Positions 1 through 11,783 of a stretch of DNA of 64,000 nucleotides are shown here, one piece after another; positions within the stretch are counted from its first letter, which is position 1, and each line of letters starts with the position of its first letter. Origin of the DNA: Bifiguratus adelaidae (lineage: Eukaryota; Mucoromycota; Endogonomycetes; Endogonales). Under the pieces are notes generated by a model. That model had not been told where the DNA came from and did not search any database. It worked only from the letters and a program-made list of their open reading frames with translations. The position numbers and the translations under genes are program-made. The DNA lies in contig MVBO01000052.1 of assembly GCA_002261195.1 (NCBI GenBank), positions 27,857-91,856 on the forward strand, written 5' to 3'.

Positions 1-1023
1 TGTGAACTCGTGTCCGCAACCAGCACAAATACGCTTTGGTTTCGCGCTTCGGCGCAGTTGCTTGTACTTTCCCTTAATAGGAGGATCGGCAAATGCTTTG
101 ACGAGTCGTTCTTGTTCTGTTGCTGCCATTGTCCATGTATTGTCTCCTGCCACGGTGGTGGTTGGAACCCATCCCGGATATTTGGGATCCTCGGAATGAT
201 ACGCAGCCGGATCTTTGTGACCGTGTGTGATGAAGAGTGATCTCTTTGCCTTTGGATCAAATCGGTGCATAGGCATGAGCACGTAACCGCCTATTTCCAC
301 AGGTGCATGTTCGAGTTGCCAGACCCGGGCGACCTGAGGCAGTTCTTCCAAATTTTCGAATCGAAACCACGTGGCGATATGAAAAGGCGACTCGAACGGC
401 TTACCCTTTGGCGGGGCAGGAGATAGTGATAATGGACCATTATAGAATTCATTGTCGGGTGGCTTCGGTAGCGGCAGAAAGTCATCCGGGAAGAAAGTCG
501 TTGGGTGTGGCTTCTCGCTTTTTCCGACAAAGAGAGATCCTGAATCGCCCTTGGCATCGCCTTGCCAACCCATCGTTCCCTTGATCCCTGCGATGGGGCA
601 ATTGGCTTGTTCCGCCATAAGGGCCACAAAATCCACCAGAAAGTGTAGCCATTGAATGTAATTGCCGAAATTTTCCCCTTGATGATATCTGATAAAGGTG
701 ACGTCTCCTGGTGTACTGTTCTCTAGGTACCAGTAACACCAACAGCTAGGCACACGTGTCATACGTCGATCGCCAAAGAGCGGCCGAAGACGAATCATTC
801 CAGGGAGCGGCCCTCGCATATGATAGACAACTGAATCGAATGAATGAGCATCCGCATCACCGTACACATTATTACGTCCACGTGCTAGTTTATTGATGGT
901 TTCGACAAGGTTGGAAGGCAATTGAGGATGGATCATCAAAAAGCCATGGAACTTTGTACAATAGCTCGTAGAAGATCCTTGCATGACCATTGCAAGGAAA
1001 GGAGTGTATCGTTCATGCGGCAT
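1..1023 (-). CDS. Unrecognised protein, cut by the window edge
   Basis: One open frame of 341 codons runs without a stop from an ATG at 1023 to base 1, so the C-terminal end lies outside the window. An in-frame TAA lies about 30 bases upstream of the ATG, which supports this start unless a 5' exon exists. The visible protein has a tryptophan/glycine-rich middle (IKGTMGWQGDAKGDSGSLF), a proline-rich linker and, near the edge, a CAGCGHEF motif that could be half of a zinc ribbon. I do not recognise the family. There are no introns in the visible part, unlike most neighbours, so a mobile-element or lineage-specific gene is possible. Coding status rests on the long open frame and the balanced composition. 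Confidence 0.6.
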   Translation of the reverse strand, partial: MPHERYTPFLAMVMQGSSTSYCTKFHGFLMIHPQLPSNLVETINKLARGRNNVYGDADAHSFDSVVYHMRGPLPGMIRLRPLFGDRRMTRVPSCWCYWYLENSTPGDVTFIRYHQGENFGNYIQWLHFLVDFVALMAEQANCPIAGIKGTMGWQGDAKGDSGSLFVGKSEKPHPTTFFPDDFLPLPKPPDNEFYNGPLSLSPAPPKGKPFESPFHIATWFRFENLEELPQVARVWQLEHAPVEIGGYVLMPMHRFDPKAKRSLFITHGHKDPAAYHSEDPKYPGWVPTTTVAGDNTWTMAATEQERLVKAFADPPIKGKYKQLRRSAKPKRICAGCGHEFT

Positions 1024-1588
1024 GAAGAGGGTGTGGTGAGCAAATGTAATTTAGACTCGTCGGTGGCGGTCGACGTACCATTAATGACAAGAACAATGCA
1101 TCACGTTTGAAGCTCATAGTCAGCGAAATCGCAATGTCACCAGATTCAGTATATCGTTCCCCAGGCAATCATTGTATGGACAGGATGCTTGTACAACATT
1201 CCGTGGCATCTTTGGAAAAAGACAAGCACCGATTTGGAGATTCAGCGGTTCTTGGTTATTGTAGTTGCACTTTGAAAACATGTTTGATACAAAAAGATGC
1301 GCTTGCCTGCAGCTTTGCCCAAAGGTAAATGTCACATTTAGATGTCCAGACATTCAAGAGTTTAAGCCTATCTTTATAGCCATTCCATTGAAACAGATGA
1401 TCCTTTTACCCCAGCCGTGCCATGTGGGCGATCACATCCCCTATTGATAAACGCCAATGCGGGCAAGTCAACCATAGCCCGCGTCCAAGGGAAAAAACGC
1501 CCATTGCACAACGCCCCACACTTTTCACAACCCTAACCCTGTCATCCGAGACTACGGCCATTCCAACGAATTCCCGCATCTTTCCGTT
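1024..1588. promoter_or_regulatory. Intergenic region with hexokinase promoter; telobox-like motif
   Basis: This 565-bp gap lies between the start of the unrecognised minus-strand gene and the hexokinase ATG, so it must hold both promoters. I see no convincing coding exon. At about 1527-1541, some 50 bp before the hexokinase ATG, is CACAACCCTAACCCTG, a telobox-like CCCTAACCC element. The same core recurs upstream of two other genes in the window. Confidence 0.35.
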
Positions 1589-3141
1589 ATGTCTGCTTGG
1601 ATAGCCCGCAAGTTGGCGACAACGTCGCTGTCGTCTGACATTGCTCACTTGACAGATTTGCAACAGGATGCTCTCAATACACTCATCAAGGAATTTGACG
1701 TGTCGACGGAGAAGGCACGATCGATCGTGAAGCAGTTTGAGGAGGAAATGGACAAGGGGCTAATGCGCTATGGGGCTACTGGTAAGCATGGCAGAAGAGG
1801 AGCAGAGGCTAGAGGTCTAGAGTTGGGACTGACTTTTCATGGTTGCAGTCGCCATGATTCCATCGTACGTAACCGGTCGACCGACAGGTCAAGAAAAGGG
1901 AACCTACCTCGCATTGGACCTGGGGGGCACCAATCTCAGGGTTTGCCAAGTCAATCTGGAGGGCAATTCGCAAGTATCCATTCGTCAGCAAAAGTATACG
2001 GTGTCTGATGCCCTCAAATCGTCCGACATGCGTCACTTGTGCGATTTCATTGCCGATTGCGTTGATCAGTTTTTGACCGAGCATGGCAGTCAGGCATTGG
2101 ATCAGCACTATCATTTGGGCTTTACTTTCTCGTTCCCCGTCCAACAAACCGCCATAAACCGAGGAAATCTGATACAATGGACCAAGGGCTTCTGTTGTAC
2201 AGGGGCTATTGGCAAAGATGTAGTGGTGATGCTTCAAGATGCCTTCCACCGCAAGCACATCAATGTCACAATTGCTGCGCTGGTGAATGACACCGTCGGC
2301 ACTCTCATGGCCTATGCCTACAAAGATCCTGCCACTTTTATGGGAGTCATTTTCGGCACGGGTACGAATGCCTGTTACTATGAAAAGATGCCTCGCATTG
2401 CCAAGTGGGAAGGTGGTGAAGTGGCGTTCGATGAGATGGTGGTCAACATGGAGTGGGGTGCATTCGATAATGAGCGTCGTGTCCTGCCAATAACTCAATA
2501 CGATGCCAAGCTGGATCGTGAGAGTATCAACGTGAGTGATGACCATTGTTACTTATTTGAACGTGCGATTGACGCTTTCGATTGTTAAGCCACATCAACA
2601 AATCTACGAAAAGCTCATCTCCGGCATGTACTTGGGTGAAATTGCGCGTAACGTCATTGTCAACTTTATTGATCGGAATCTGCTCTTCAACAACTTCTCC
2701 TCGCCTGAACTCAACAAGCAATGGACATTTGAGACAGCCTACATGAGCTCCATCGAGGAGGACGAGACATCCGACTTGGCAGAGACGCAACATATCTTGG
2801 AGAGCATCATGATGATTCCTTCCACAACATTGACTGACCGTAAAATCGTCAAGAAGATTTGTCAATTGGTTGGACTACGCGCTGCCCGAATCTCTGCCTG
2901 TGGTCTAGCTGGTATCATGTCTCACACCGGCAATATTGGAGAGCCAATGGTCATTGCCATTGATGGCTCTGTCTACGAGTTCTACCCTCATTTTGCTGAA
3001 AACATGCGAGCCTGTCTGGTGGAACTGTTTGGTGACGCAGTGAATAAGGTCAAATTTGCTCTGGCGAGAGATGGTAGTGGATTGGGTGCGGGTATTGTGG
3101 CCATGATGGCTCACAAGGCGGAGCAGAAGGAAACTGTATAA
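1589..3141 (+). CDS. Hexokinase
   Basis: Phosphorylates glucose or other hexoses with ATP in the cytosol, the first step of glycolysis. Three exons (1589-1781, 1849-2531, 2590-3141) join in phase into a 475-residue protein, the usual length for a fungal 50-kDa hexokinase. The N-terminal helix (about residues 20-60) is followed by the phosphate-1 motif LALDLGGTNLR, the sugar-binding stretch FTFSFPVQQ, LVNDTVGTLMA with the catalytic Asp, GVIFGTGTNACYYE, and the C-terminal adenosine motif DGSGLGAG. Introns are 67 and 58 bp with GT-AG ends. The start follows from the typical N-terminal helix. Whether it is a regulatory hexokinase 2 type or a glucokinase cannot be told. A telobox-like element lies just upstream. 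Confidence 0.95.
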
Positions 3142-3386
3142 TTCGATTCTCACTTTAATATATTCCCAACTCATTTCTTTTCTCTGAATGGCGTGGTTTG
3201 CATGTGGTTTACCAGTGGCATGCATCCGCACTGCTTTGTCCGTTGTGTGTTACACCACACCATTGGCGGAATTTCCGCCTCTTGGAAGTGACCAATAGAG
3301 CGAGGACGAGCATTACACAAGACATATATGTACAATCTTGATACCAACATGGAAAGTTACATACCCAATGGATACCACTCGCTATG

Positions 3387-4327
3387 TTACACTGTTTGAT
3401 CTTGATTCAAACCATTTATATGGACACCGCCTGGTTCATACTGAGGCACAGGTCCATTTTGCGGCGCCATTGGCACCTCAGAGGCAGCCTTGTAGAAATC
3501 ACGTTCGCGCTTTGCTTTGCGGGCATTACCATACCGAAGCTCCAAACCCAAAAGGGCTGACATAATGACACCGACAATGATGGCCCAGGAAATGTATGGC
3601 CAATTGCCAATCTGTAGGTACTGGAAGCCGAGAGGTATGTTGGCTAGAGCAAGTAAGGTCGTGATTCGGCCGAGCCAATGGTGGATTCCGTGGTACCATG
3701 GAGCGACAGCCATCCATTTGCGGACATTGTCCCAATGATTGAAGTACCCAAGCAAAGCTTAGAGAACATTGAGTGAGGCGAACCTTAACCGCAGGTCCTG
3801 TTACCTACCTTGAAGGACAAAGAGACCAATCACAAGGCTACCAATATTCTGTAAATAATAACGACAATCAGACATCAATAAGACATCAATAAGACAACAA
3901 TATTCCAACCTACGTGATGTATGGTAGAAACGTTATGATTATGCGACTGACTTTGGCTGCCCATCACAGAGCCGACAATAAAGGGTATCGCGCCAGCAAT
4001 CAGCATAACAAGGACATGTTTTCGATACCAAGGTCGAGATGTCCAAGCCGGAAGGTATCTGGCAATGATCATGCCGATAGGGACGACAATCATCCATACC
4101 CATACCATCAACACAGCTACATGAGGTCAATATCGCAGTGCGAGCTCTTGCCCGTTCTTACCATGGATAATGACAACGGTCAACTTTTCACCTGCGTAAT
4201 CAGCAGAGAGAGCATGAACATGCGGCAAGCACAAGAGACTCGCTAACAGTATCGCTAAGGTCAAACGAGATGATCAGTGACTGCAAAGTAGTCCAACTTA
4301 GAAGCACTCACTCAAAGCCCAATTCAT
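3387..4327 (-). CDS. Cytochrome b561-type membrane protein with signal peptide
   Basis: Five exons (4327-4312, 4254-4162, 4116-3914, 3848-3809, 3757-3387) join in phase to give 240 residues. The N-terminus MNWALTILLASLLCLPHVHA is a clear signal peptide, cleaved probably after A-H-A. About five hydrophobic spans follow, with spaced histidines (IIHAVLMVWVW, VSTIHH, FNHWDNV, WYHGIHHWLGR) as expected for two b-type haems in the cytochrome b561/DOMON-associated fold. There is no DOMON domain, so this is the membrane core alone, perhaps moving electrons to extracellular or vesicular acceptors. The tail is hydrophilic and proline-rich. The first exon is only 16 bases. It is convergent with hexokinase, 245 bp apart. 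Substrate is unknown. Confidence 0.8.
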
Positions 4328-5278
4328 GAGTTCTGAAGCAGTGAAAACCCTCCATGCGGCTAAAAGCATTTTATAGCCTATACGATCGGTGCCTTGATCG
4401 GATCCAATGACGATGTCCAGCCACAATGGTAGCTATTTCAAGCACACCACAGTGGTTTGCCTAATATGGAGAATTGGATCACGTCTGCCAAGAGCACTGC
4501 GCGTTTGCGTTTCCTGCTTGTACATGCGCATGAGGCTTATCATTGGAGAGATGTTGTATGACGTAAAACGTTTTGAATCTATTTTACGCTGGAATCTAAC
4601 GCCTGGTGCCTGCTCTCCTCTGCCAGTTAACCGGCAGACATGGAGGTTTGTCGGAAAGAGAGCAAACAAGATAAAGGTTCCAGAGCCGTAAGAAGTCCGA
4701 GAGTTTCACACCAGAAGATGACTCCTGCGCCACAGAACATAAAAGGAGTCTCGCAAATTAGTTGTACAATCGAATTCCTTGGCATTCGTATCAAAGGCAC
4801 ACGCCTCCTTCCCTTCGGGGCAACGCTTTCTCTTCGATGGTACTAGACGTCGTACCAGCAATAATAGTAAGAAACTGATCGAGTCCTCGGTTTCCAATAA
4901 TTAGGATAGCGTCGTTACCATCGAAGAGATTTGACAGTGGACGCTACTATATTTTCTTCAATCGCTCCTCCGCAGTTGCGACCGATCCCGAGGACAGCTT
5001 CTTATCGAAGCCGAGCCTTTGTCGCTATGCTTTTGATCATTTCAATGGCAATCATTTGGAAGTGTGACGATGCGAGCCGGAAATCTGATTTGTCATCTTC
5101 TGGAGTGTCGAACTCCGCCAACGTCTAGACTGTAAAAGGCCGACTTTTGTGATCATGCGTAAATATTAATGAAGATCGACACATGGTGTTCGTTGACAGT
5201 TGCTGGGACTTTGAGCGAACTTGCCGAAGCTGGGCAAGAATATCATAGGGGGAAAACTGAAGGCAATGAAGCTACTCC
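4328..5278. other. Intergenic stretch without a recognised gene
   Basis: About 950 bp upstream of the b561-type gene. Several short open frames exist on both strands. None has family resemblance, consistent splice structure or a coding-like composition that I trust. It must contain the b561-gene promoter. Confidence 0.3.
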
Positions 5279-5699
5279 AATAGATCTTTGGCCTTCTCCA
5301 GCGATTGGACATCGAGATATATTTGTGTGCCTGCGTCGGCGCAGAATCTTCTTGTGGTCTGCGCAATTTCCACCACAGCACCCTTGCGATCATTCTTAGA
5401 TTGGATGCGATCAGCAAGTTGCAGACCCTCGTCCCAATAGTCAATCTGTTCGAATTGCCGTATTTGATGGTGACGATATTGATTTCATGGGCATCGTACG
5501 TTTAAACCGGGATGACTGCAAGCGCAGCTTCCATCCCTTCTCCAGGAGCAAAGCAATCAGCAGCTAGGCCTTCTGTCAGCTGCAATTAACATCCAAGATC
5601 CAAGACTTCCATTGGTCGACTGTTCCTGAAACGTCAAATCGGAATACAGGCACGTCTATCAACGCAGAGACGCGGCCGGACCAAATCAAACTATATCAC
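5279..5699 (-). pseudogene. Decayed gene relic of unknown family
   Basis: Three coding-like segments lie in order on the minus strand but in different frames. The first, near 5695-5595, contains VPVFRFDVSGTVDQWKSWIL. The second, near 5585-5460, contains LAADCFAPGEGMEAALAVIP and is broken by a TAA at about 5502. The third, near 5460-5279, contains IDYWDEGLQLADRIQ and IYLDVQSLEKAKDLLE and ends in TAG. No introns can reconcile the shifts, because the joins are only a few bases apart. The simplest reading is a pseudogene with at least two frameshifts and one stop. Assembly error is an alternative. I do not recognise the family. Confidence 0.4.
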
Positions 5700-5815
5700 G
5701 TGTAACAATCACGTGCAAAAGGGACTTCGCGAATCGCCCCATTCTTCTCACGTTATTCATGTGCGCTTGAACGCGAGCACGGCGCGAGGTTCTCTTGCAC
5801 TCTGCCTTTGATACC

Positions 5816-8154
5816 ATGGGACTCGTCCGCAAAAACACATCGGCCAGGGCTCCTATTCCGCCGATTCATAACCATGTTTCAACCGGCCCTGCTATCATGG
5901 CGCGTGAACGTGCCAAAGCTTCCTTCGACGTTGAAGCCATGACCCATTTTTTTGCCGGTGGACGCGAAAAGCACGAGTGCATGGTAGGAAGCGATACGGG
6001 CGTGCAGGAGTGATGTGTATTGATTCACTTTATCTATAGCAAAAGGCGTTCAGGATAGTGCAAAGGGATCCTGAGCTCACTGTACAGGAGGGCAATTTCT
6101 TTGATTTGACGCGCGATGAACATCGTGAATTGTGGGTGCAGTGGAGCGATAGAATGTCCTGTTCACTGACCTTTGCTCTTCTAGTACAATGCGACAGATC
6201 AAGAGGGCTGTAGAGTTGCGCAATTCATTGAATGATCCACAGTTATCAGAAGCCATCTTTAGGGCGCTTGTGTAAGTGACGAAGACAAGATCGCTAAATG
6301 ACTTACTCGCCTGTGTACCATCAGCCTGTATTCAGAGTCCTTTGGGATGCGAATGTATGTCCATGAACTCTTGTTCAAGAGTGCCATCAATCTCTTTGGC
6401 GATGACGAGCAAAAACAAGCCTGGCAAGAAGATATTGCCAAATGTCGCGTCTTGGGCTGCTTTGCCATGGTAGGTAGGCGGGAGAATTTCCATATAGATG
6501 CACGTTGCTCATGCATACCTTGGTACTTCCAGACCGAGCTTGGACACAGCTCCGCTCTACGTGGGCTAGAAACCACAGCGACTTATGATCAAGATCGCGA
6601 CGAATTCGTCATCGATTCACCGTCCCTCTTGGCCACAAAGTGGTGGATAGGTATGGCCGGCCACACCGCCACCCATTGCGTCGCCATTTGTCAAACCATC
6701 GTCAAGGACAAGAATCACGGCATCAACTGGTTCATTGTCCCCTTGCGAGATCCCAAAACGGGCAGGAATGCGCCAGGTGTGGTCGCCGGCGACATTGGTG
6801 CTAAAGCGGGACGAGCAGGTCTCGACAATGGTTGGATTCAATTCAATCATGTGCGGATCCCGCGCAAGAATATGCTGAGCAAGTGGATTTCTCTAGACCC
6901 GAAAACGGCCGTCTTTACGCCTGCGCCTAATCCGGCCATCATGTATGGTACCCTCATACCCGAACGACTGTCCATTTCGGAAGGCACGCACTTGATTGTC
7001 GGCCAAGCCTTGACCATTGCAACACGATACGGTGTCGTGAGACAACAAGGTTCAAACGATGAGCACATTATGGACTATCAAACGCACTATGTCAAGCTGA
7101 TGCCATCCATTTCGGCGCTCTATGTTGTTCGCGTGGTTGGCTGGATCCTCGATGCGCATTGGCAACAAATGAGTCATTTTGCACAGAACGACCAGGCCAA
7201 ATACCTTGCTAGATTGGCGGATATGCATTCGGTCGCTGCGGGTGTGAAGGCCACGGTCACCTGGTTCGGAAGCGAAATCTTGGAGCGATGTCGTCGCGCT
7301 TGCGGTGGACACGCCTACTCCGCCTACAATGCTATTCCTGGCTTGATTGGCGACTGGGGTGTCACGACAACGGGTGCTGGAGACAATATCGTCTTGCTGC
7401 AGCAAACAGGCGTAAGTAGCCAGTGATGCTGTGCTGATTGTTTACTCATTGTTATGGATAGCGGTACTTGCTGAATGCCGTCAAGGATGTATACGCGGGT
7501 GCCAAAACCCAAGAAGGGTCAGTAGCCTACTTCAATGATGCGCAAGACATCTTGGCCCGATCCACCTGTCCGTTCCAGGACGCCCGCGACTGGGCTCACT
7601 TAGATGCCATCATTGACGTCTTGCGATGGGGCGTCATCAACAAACTGGCCGGTATCGCTCAAGCCCTCGGAGCCGGCGAAACATACAACAACTACCAACT
7701 CCAGACTACCCTGGTTGCCGAGTTACACACCTACGCACACATGTTTTCGCTTTTCAACGATGCCGTCAAAGGCAATTCCATTCTCGAGATACCCGAACCG
7801 CTTTGCGCCACCTTTAAGCAAACCGGCGTTTTGTACGGTCTAGAGATCCTCGTGACGCATCTAGCCACCTTTTTGGAAGAAGGCTACTTGAACGGTGACC
7901 AAGCCAAGGCTATTCGCACCATGCATCTCGAACAGTGCCGTGTCTTGCGCGATCAAGCTATCCCGCTTGTGGACGTCTGGGCCTTCCCCGACTTTATCCT
8001 CAAGGCACCCATTGGTCGTGCCGATGGCGACATTTACCCTGCTTACATGAATACCCTCCGTTCGGCACCCGGTTGTTTTGGACCGCCGGCCTATTACGAA
8101 CAATTGGTTAGACCTTTGGTAGACCCAGACATGAACGGGAAATCAAAGTTGTAG
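5816..8154 (+). CDS. Peroxisomal acyl-CoA oxidase
   Basis: First enzyme of peroxisomal fatty-acid beta-oxidation: oxidises acyl-CoA to trans-2-enoyl-CoA using FAD and reduces O2 to H2O2. Six exons (5816-5983, 6040-6131, 6185-6271, 6325-6469, 6533-7411, 7462-8154) give 687 residues, the normal family length. Diagnostic motifs: YVHELLFKSAINLF, CFAMTELGHSS (FAD/substrate region), GLETTATYD, PERLSISEG, CGGHAYS. The protein ends GKSKL, a canonical SKL peroxisomal signal. The 63-base fourth intron (6470-6532) is a multiple of three and stop-free, and sits inside the CFAM/TELGH active-site motif. The ATG at 5816 is the first in frame. It is convergent with VPS41, 66 bp apart. Confidence 0.95.
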
Positions 8155-8220
8155 TCTACATTGGACCTTTTTGTATCTCCCATCTATATGGATATGGATA
8201 TATATATACAGCCGCTAAGA

Positions 8221-11200
8221 TCAGAGAGTTAGAGGTACCATGGGAACAATATCGTCCGTTTCTTTCTGAGGCAAAGGCTCAGCATGCGGTGCCTTGATGC
8301 GCTTGTTTCGTACGAATCCACCCGCTTTGAAATTTACCTCCCGCGTCTGTTCCTCACACCGAGGACATTTCATGGTCCTGGCAGAGCGCAAGATGGCCGC
8401 GTGATCCAATTTGGCTTGCAAGGTCGTCTGCGTCAACTGTTGGTCCAAGCTCAAGGGCACAGCATCCTTGAATAAGCAATCCTCGTGATAGGCGTGTCCA
8501 CAAAAGAAGACAATGATGGTTTGTTCCATGCCCGTGTCTAAATCGCAGATGGGGCAGGCTTGGTCGCGAAAAGCGACCCCGTGGCGTTGCGTTTGCCACA
8601 TGCGATCCGCTAATTCAACCGAATCGCTTACCAGGATCTTTTGCGTGCCTTGACGAAGCGAGAGTTGTAGACGGTAATCGTAGAGGATCTTCATAAGTGC
8701 TGGTTTGAGATCGGGAATGGCGAGACCTTGTGGGATACGTTTGATGAGCCTGATGGGATCAATGTCCACCCCAACATTTTCTAGCAACGCCTTGATGAAC
8801 GCTAAACAAAAGTAACGTAAGGTTGAGCGTCACCAGGAATAAGACCAAGGCAAGACTTACAAGGCTTGTCCATGGAATATGTGAGCAAATCTTCCCACAG
8901 ATCATCATCATTTTGTTCCTTGGCAAATTCGATGGCTCTTTGCACATCTTGAAGCCGTTCAATAATGAGCATGAGCGCTTCTCGATTGTTGCCCATGCGA
9001 CCGAGGATAAACACCATTTCCGGCACCAAATCTCGTTTCTCGCATGCTTTGTAAGCCTTTTCGAGGTTGATGTAATTGCTCGCCCGTAGGAAATCCAAGA
9101 GCTTGGGATAGTCAAACTCGGCGTACAGTTCCACCTGAAAAGCAAGGCGTAAGCAGACGACCTATAAACAAGATGCCTCACCTGTAAATCATGAAACTCA
9201 ATGCCCAATTGCGGATCTCGCTCAAAGAGAGCATCCAGATACGTATGAAGGTATTTTCTCTTGCTTTTGAGCTGCTGTACGACCGTCCGGGGCTACATGT
9301 GACCACCATTAGTCCACCGCAAGATGCAAAGCAGTCAACCACCAACCTTGATGGCATCCGTGTGCTGGACGAGCATTTGCACGGCCGGCATATCGCTGGC
9401 TCGATTCCCGACCTCCTCCCGTAGACGTTCCCTCTCCGCAGGTCCATTCTCGGATTTCGCCCAGGCTTCTTCTTCCCGTCGCATCAATTCTTGATCAAAA
9501 TCCATGAGAAGCATGACCTTGTCCTTGACTTCCGAAAACAGGTTATACCGAGCAATGAGATCGAAGGCATTTGGTTTGTGCAATAGAAGGTAGTATTCGA
9601 TGGCCTTGGCGGGTTGGCCGTCGTAGGTATACCTGCGATTCAGGATCAGCCTTTGCAACCTTCGACTCCGACGACTCACAGTTCAGCGAGGCATTCTAAT
9701 AGCGTTTCCTCTTGCTTGTCCCGCAGTTTGTCTTTGATGGCAATAATGACGCTCTGGATATTGTACAATGTCGATGGCCAGGTCCTCAGGGTAATTAGTA
9801 GCTCCTGAAAAGACGGTAAATGGTAAGCGCTTTCAAATATTTGTCCTCACCTTCGGATCATTGTTGAGCAGCCAGGCTAGAATGACTTCGTAGACGGTGC
9901 TACTTAGTTGTGGTTCCTGCAACGGCACATAGGGCGCAATAGCCTACACAAACCAAGATTAATCAAAATGCTTCACAGACAGCGCCATGACTGCCACTTG
10001 CCTGAATGTGCTTGCATTCCAGGAATCGAAAGACCCATGCTTCCCATTGCTCCTGGTCATTGGGCAACAATTTTTGACACATGGCTCCACATTTTTCCCA
10101 ATCATCTTCGGCAATCAGCCATTCCAGGTAACGATGGCCAATATCCTTGACATTGAATTTTGGATCAATAGCGTCACTGGTGTTTTCGTTAATGGTCTTA
10201 AGTGCTTCTTCATACCGTTCGTGTTCAACGAGCCATTGCAGGTGGTCATTGATATCCCGAGGTCTGGCAAGGACGATATCTTTGGGCGACATAATGTAAA
10301 AGTGGTTTTCGGCTTCGAGATGGTCCAACATGTAATCGTTGGCTTGATATAGATGGTAGCCATTCACGGCCAAGACATCATTAGATAGTTCCTCATTGTC
10401 ATGGCTTATGATTCGAATTTCTGGACGAAGTGCCTCGCGCCGACGTTGTCGTTCTTCCGGTGGTGGTTCACTCTCGTCTGCAAGTGTCTGTAGCTCATCC
10501 TCTAGCACATAGGCAAGCAGCAATACATCCTCGTTGAACGATGCGATGCCAGAGATCATAAAGTCGGTTTGATACCTAAGGTGTACCGATCAGCCGGTTT
10601 TTAAAGACATCATGAGCATGGCGCACTCACATGGATATGATCTCTACATATTGTGATGGCAGACCAGGCTGCTGCTCTGATTTTTGGCGCTCCCGCACCA
10701 CGGCAATCTTGACCATGTCTGCCCACCCAATCATGAGCGTCGTATCATTCTTCCAAAATAATCGGCACTTGTACAAGTCTGGTCGAGGACTGCCCGGAGG
10801 TCTATTAACGTAGGTAATTCGTTGACCGGTGGCTGTATCGTATATCTTGACCCCGAGATCATTGGACCAAGCAATGAGGTTTTTGCGCCATCGAATGGCA
10901 TAGATGGGACCTTCGTTCAAGTGAAGGATGGTATCCTTGTGAGTCGCTGTGAGGCCTCCTAGACCTCCCCAGCGCGATTTTTCATTCATGATGAGTTGTT
11001 CAGCCATGCCACCGGACACGACGTTCTTTGTAGAATGATGCGCATAGTTGGGAGCAATGGCCACGGCTTTGACAGGTCGTCGGTAATTCAAGACGGTCGT
11101 TTCGTCACCATAGAGATGATTCACCAACACACGGCCTACGAGCATCGTGAGTTATAGATACTAGACACCAGGCATCGTCTACTTGCCATCATCCGATGCT

Positions 11201-11710
11201 GTGGCCACGTATTCGCCTGCATCATCCACCGAGATGTCGTTTACTGTCGCAGAATGATGCTTTTTGAAGGATTGGATCGTATTCCCGTCGAAATCGAGCA
11301 CATGAATGGCTCCCCAGTGCGTCGCGAGGACCTAGCACGGCATGAGATGCTGAGAGACGACGTTTCCCTTTGCTTACCATGAACTTTTTGTAAACGCAGA
11401 TGGCCGAGGTGGTGTCTTTGGCCAAGATATCCCCCACGCTGGATCCTACGCGTTGATACTTGAGCTGAGGTTCGTCTTCTTCTTCTTCTTCGTCGTCGTC
11501 GTCTTCTCCCTCGTCATCGTCATCCTCTATCTCGTCATGCATCGCTTCCCCGGACACATGGCCCTCATGCTCTTCCTCATGCTCATGGTGTTCCATCGCG
11601 TCCCTGTCTTCTCTCGTTTCCTCCTCTAGTCCCCCCTCCTTGTCATGACTCTTCTCCATCCCTTGTGCTCGGGTAGCCTCTAGTGCCTGAGGACCCAACC
11701 GACGTGGCAT
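8221..11710 (-). CDS. VPS41: VPS41, HOPS complex subunit
   Basis: Subunit of the HOPS tether that drives fusion at late endosomes and the vacuole. About ten exons can be joined in phase on the minus strand. The N-terminus has an acidic run (DDDDEGEDDDDEEEEEDE, about residues 60-80), as in other fungal Vps41. A WD40-like beta-propeller follows (KDTTSAICVYKKFMV, ATASDDG, LNEGPIYAIRWRKNLIAWS), then an alpha-solenoid/clathrin-repeat region (KPNAFDLIARYNLF, LEKAYKACEKRDLVPE) and a C-terminal RING-like zinc domain (CPICD...CGHAYHEDC...CPRCEEQ). Two introns begin with GC instead of GT (11186-11136 and 10001-9944), with AG|GCAAGT or G|GCAAGT contexts that alone keep frame. The start ATG is the first in the open frame. 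Confidence 0.92.
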
Positions 11711-11783
11711 AAGGTCTCTCTGTGTCTCGCCTGCTCTCCCTCTTACAAGTACAAGAACAAGAACAAGAACATGAAGCTCAACT

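Noticed and set aside
4407-5128. Several plus-strand open frames of 65-95 codons
   Set aside because: No family resemblance, no neighbours in phase, composition not protein-like; treated as chance frames.
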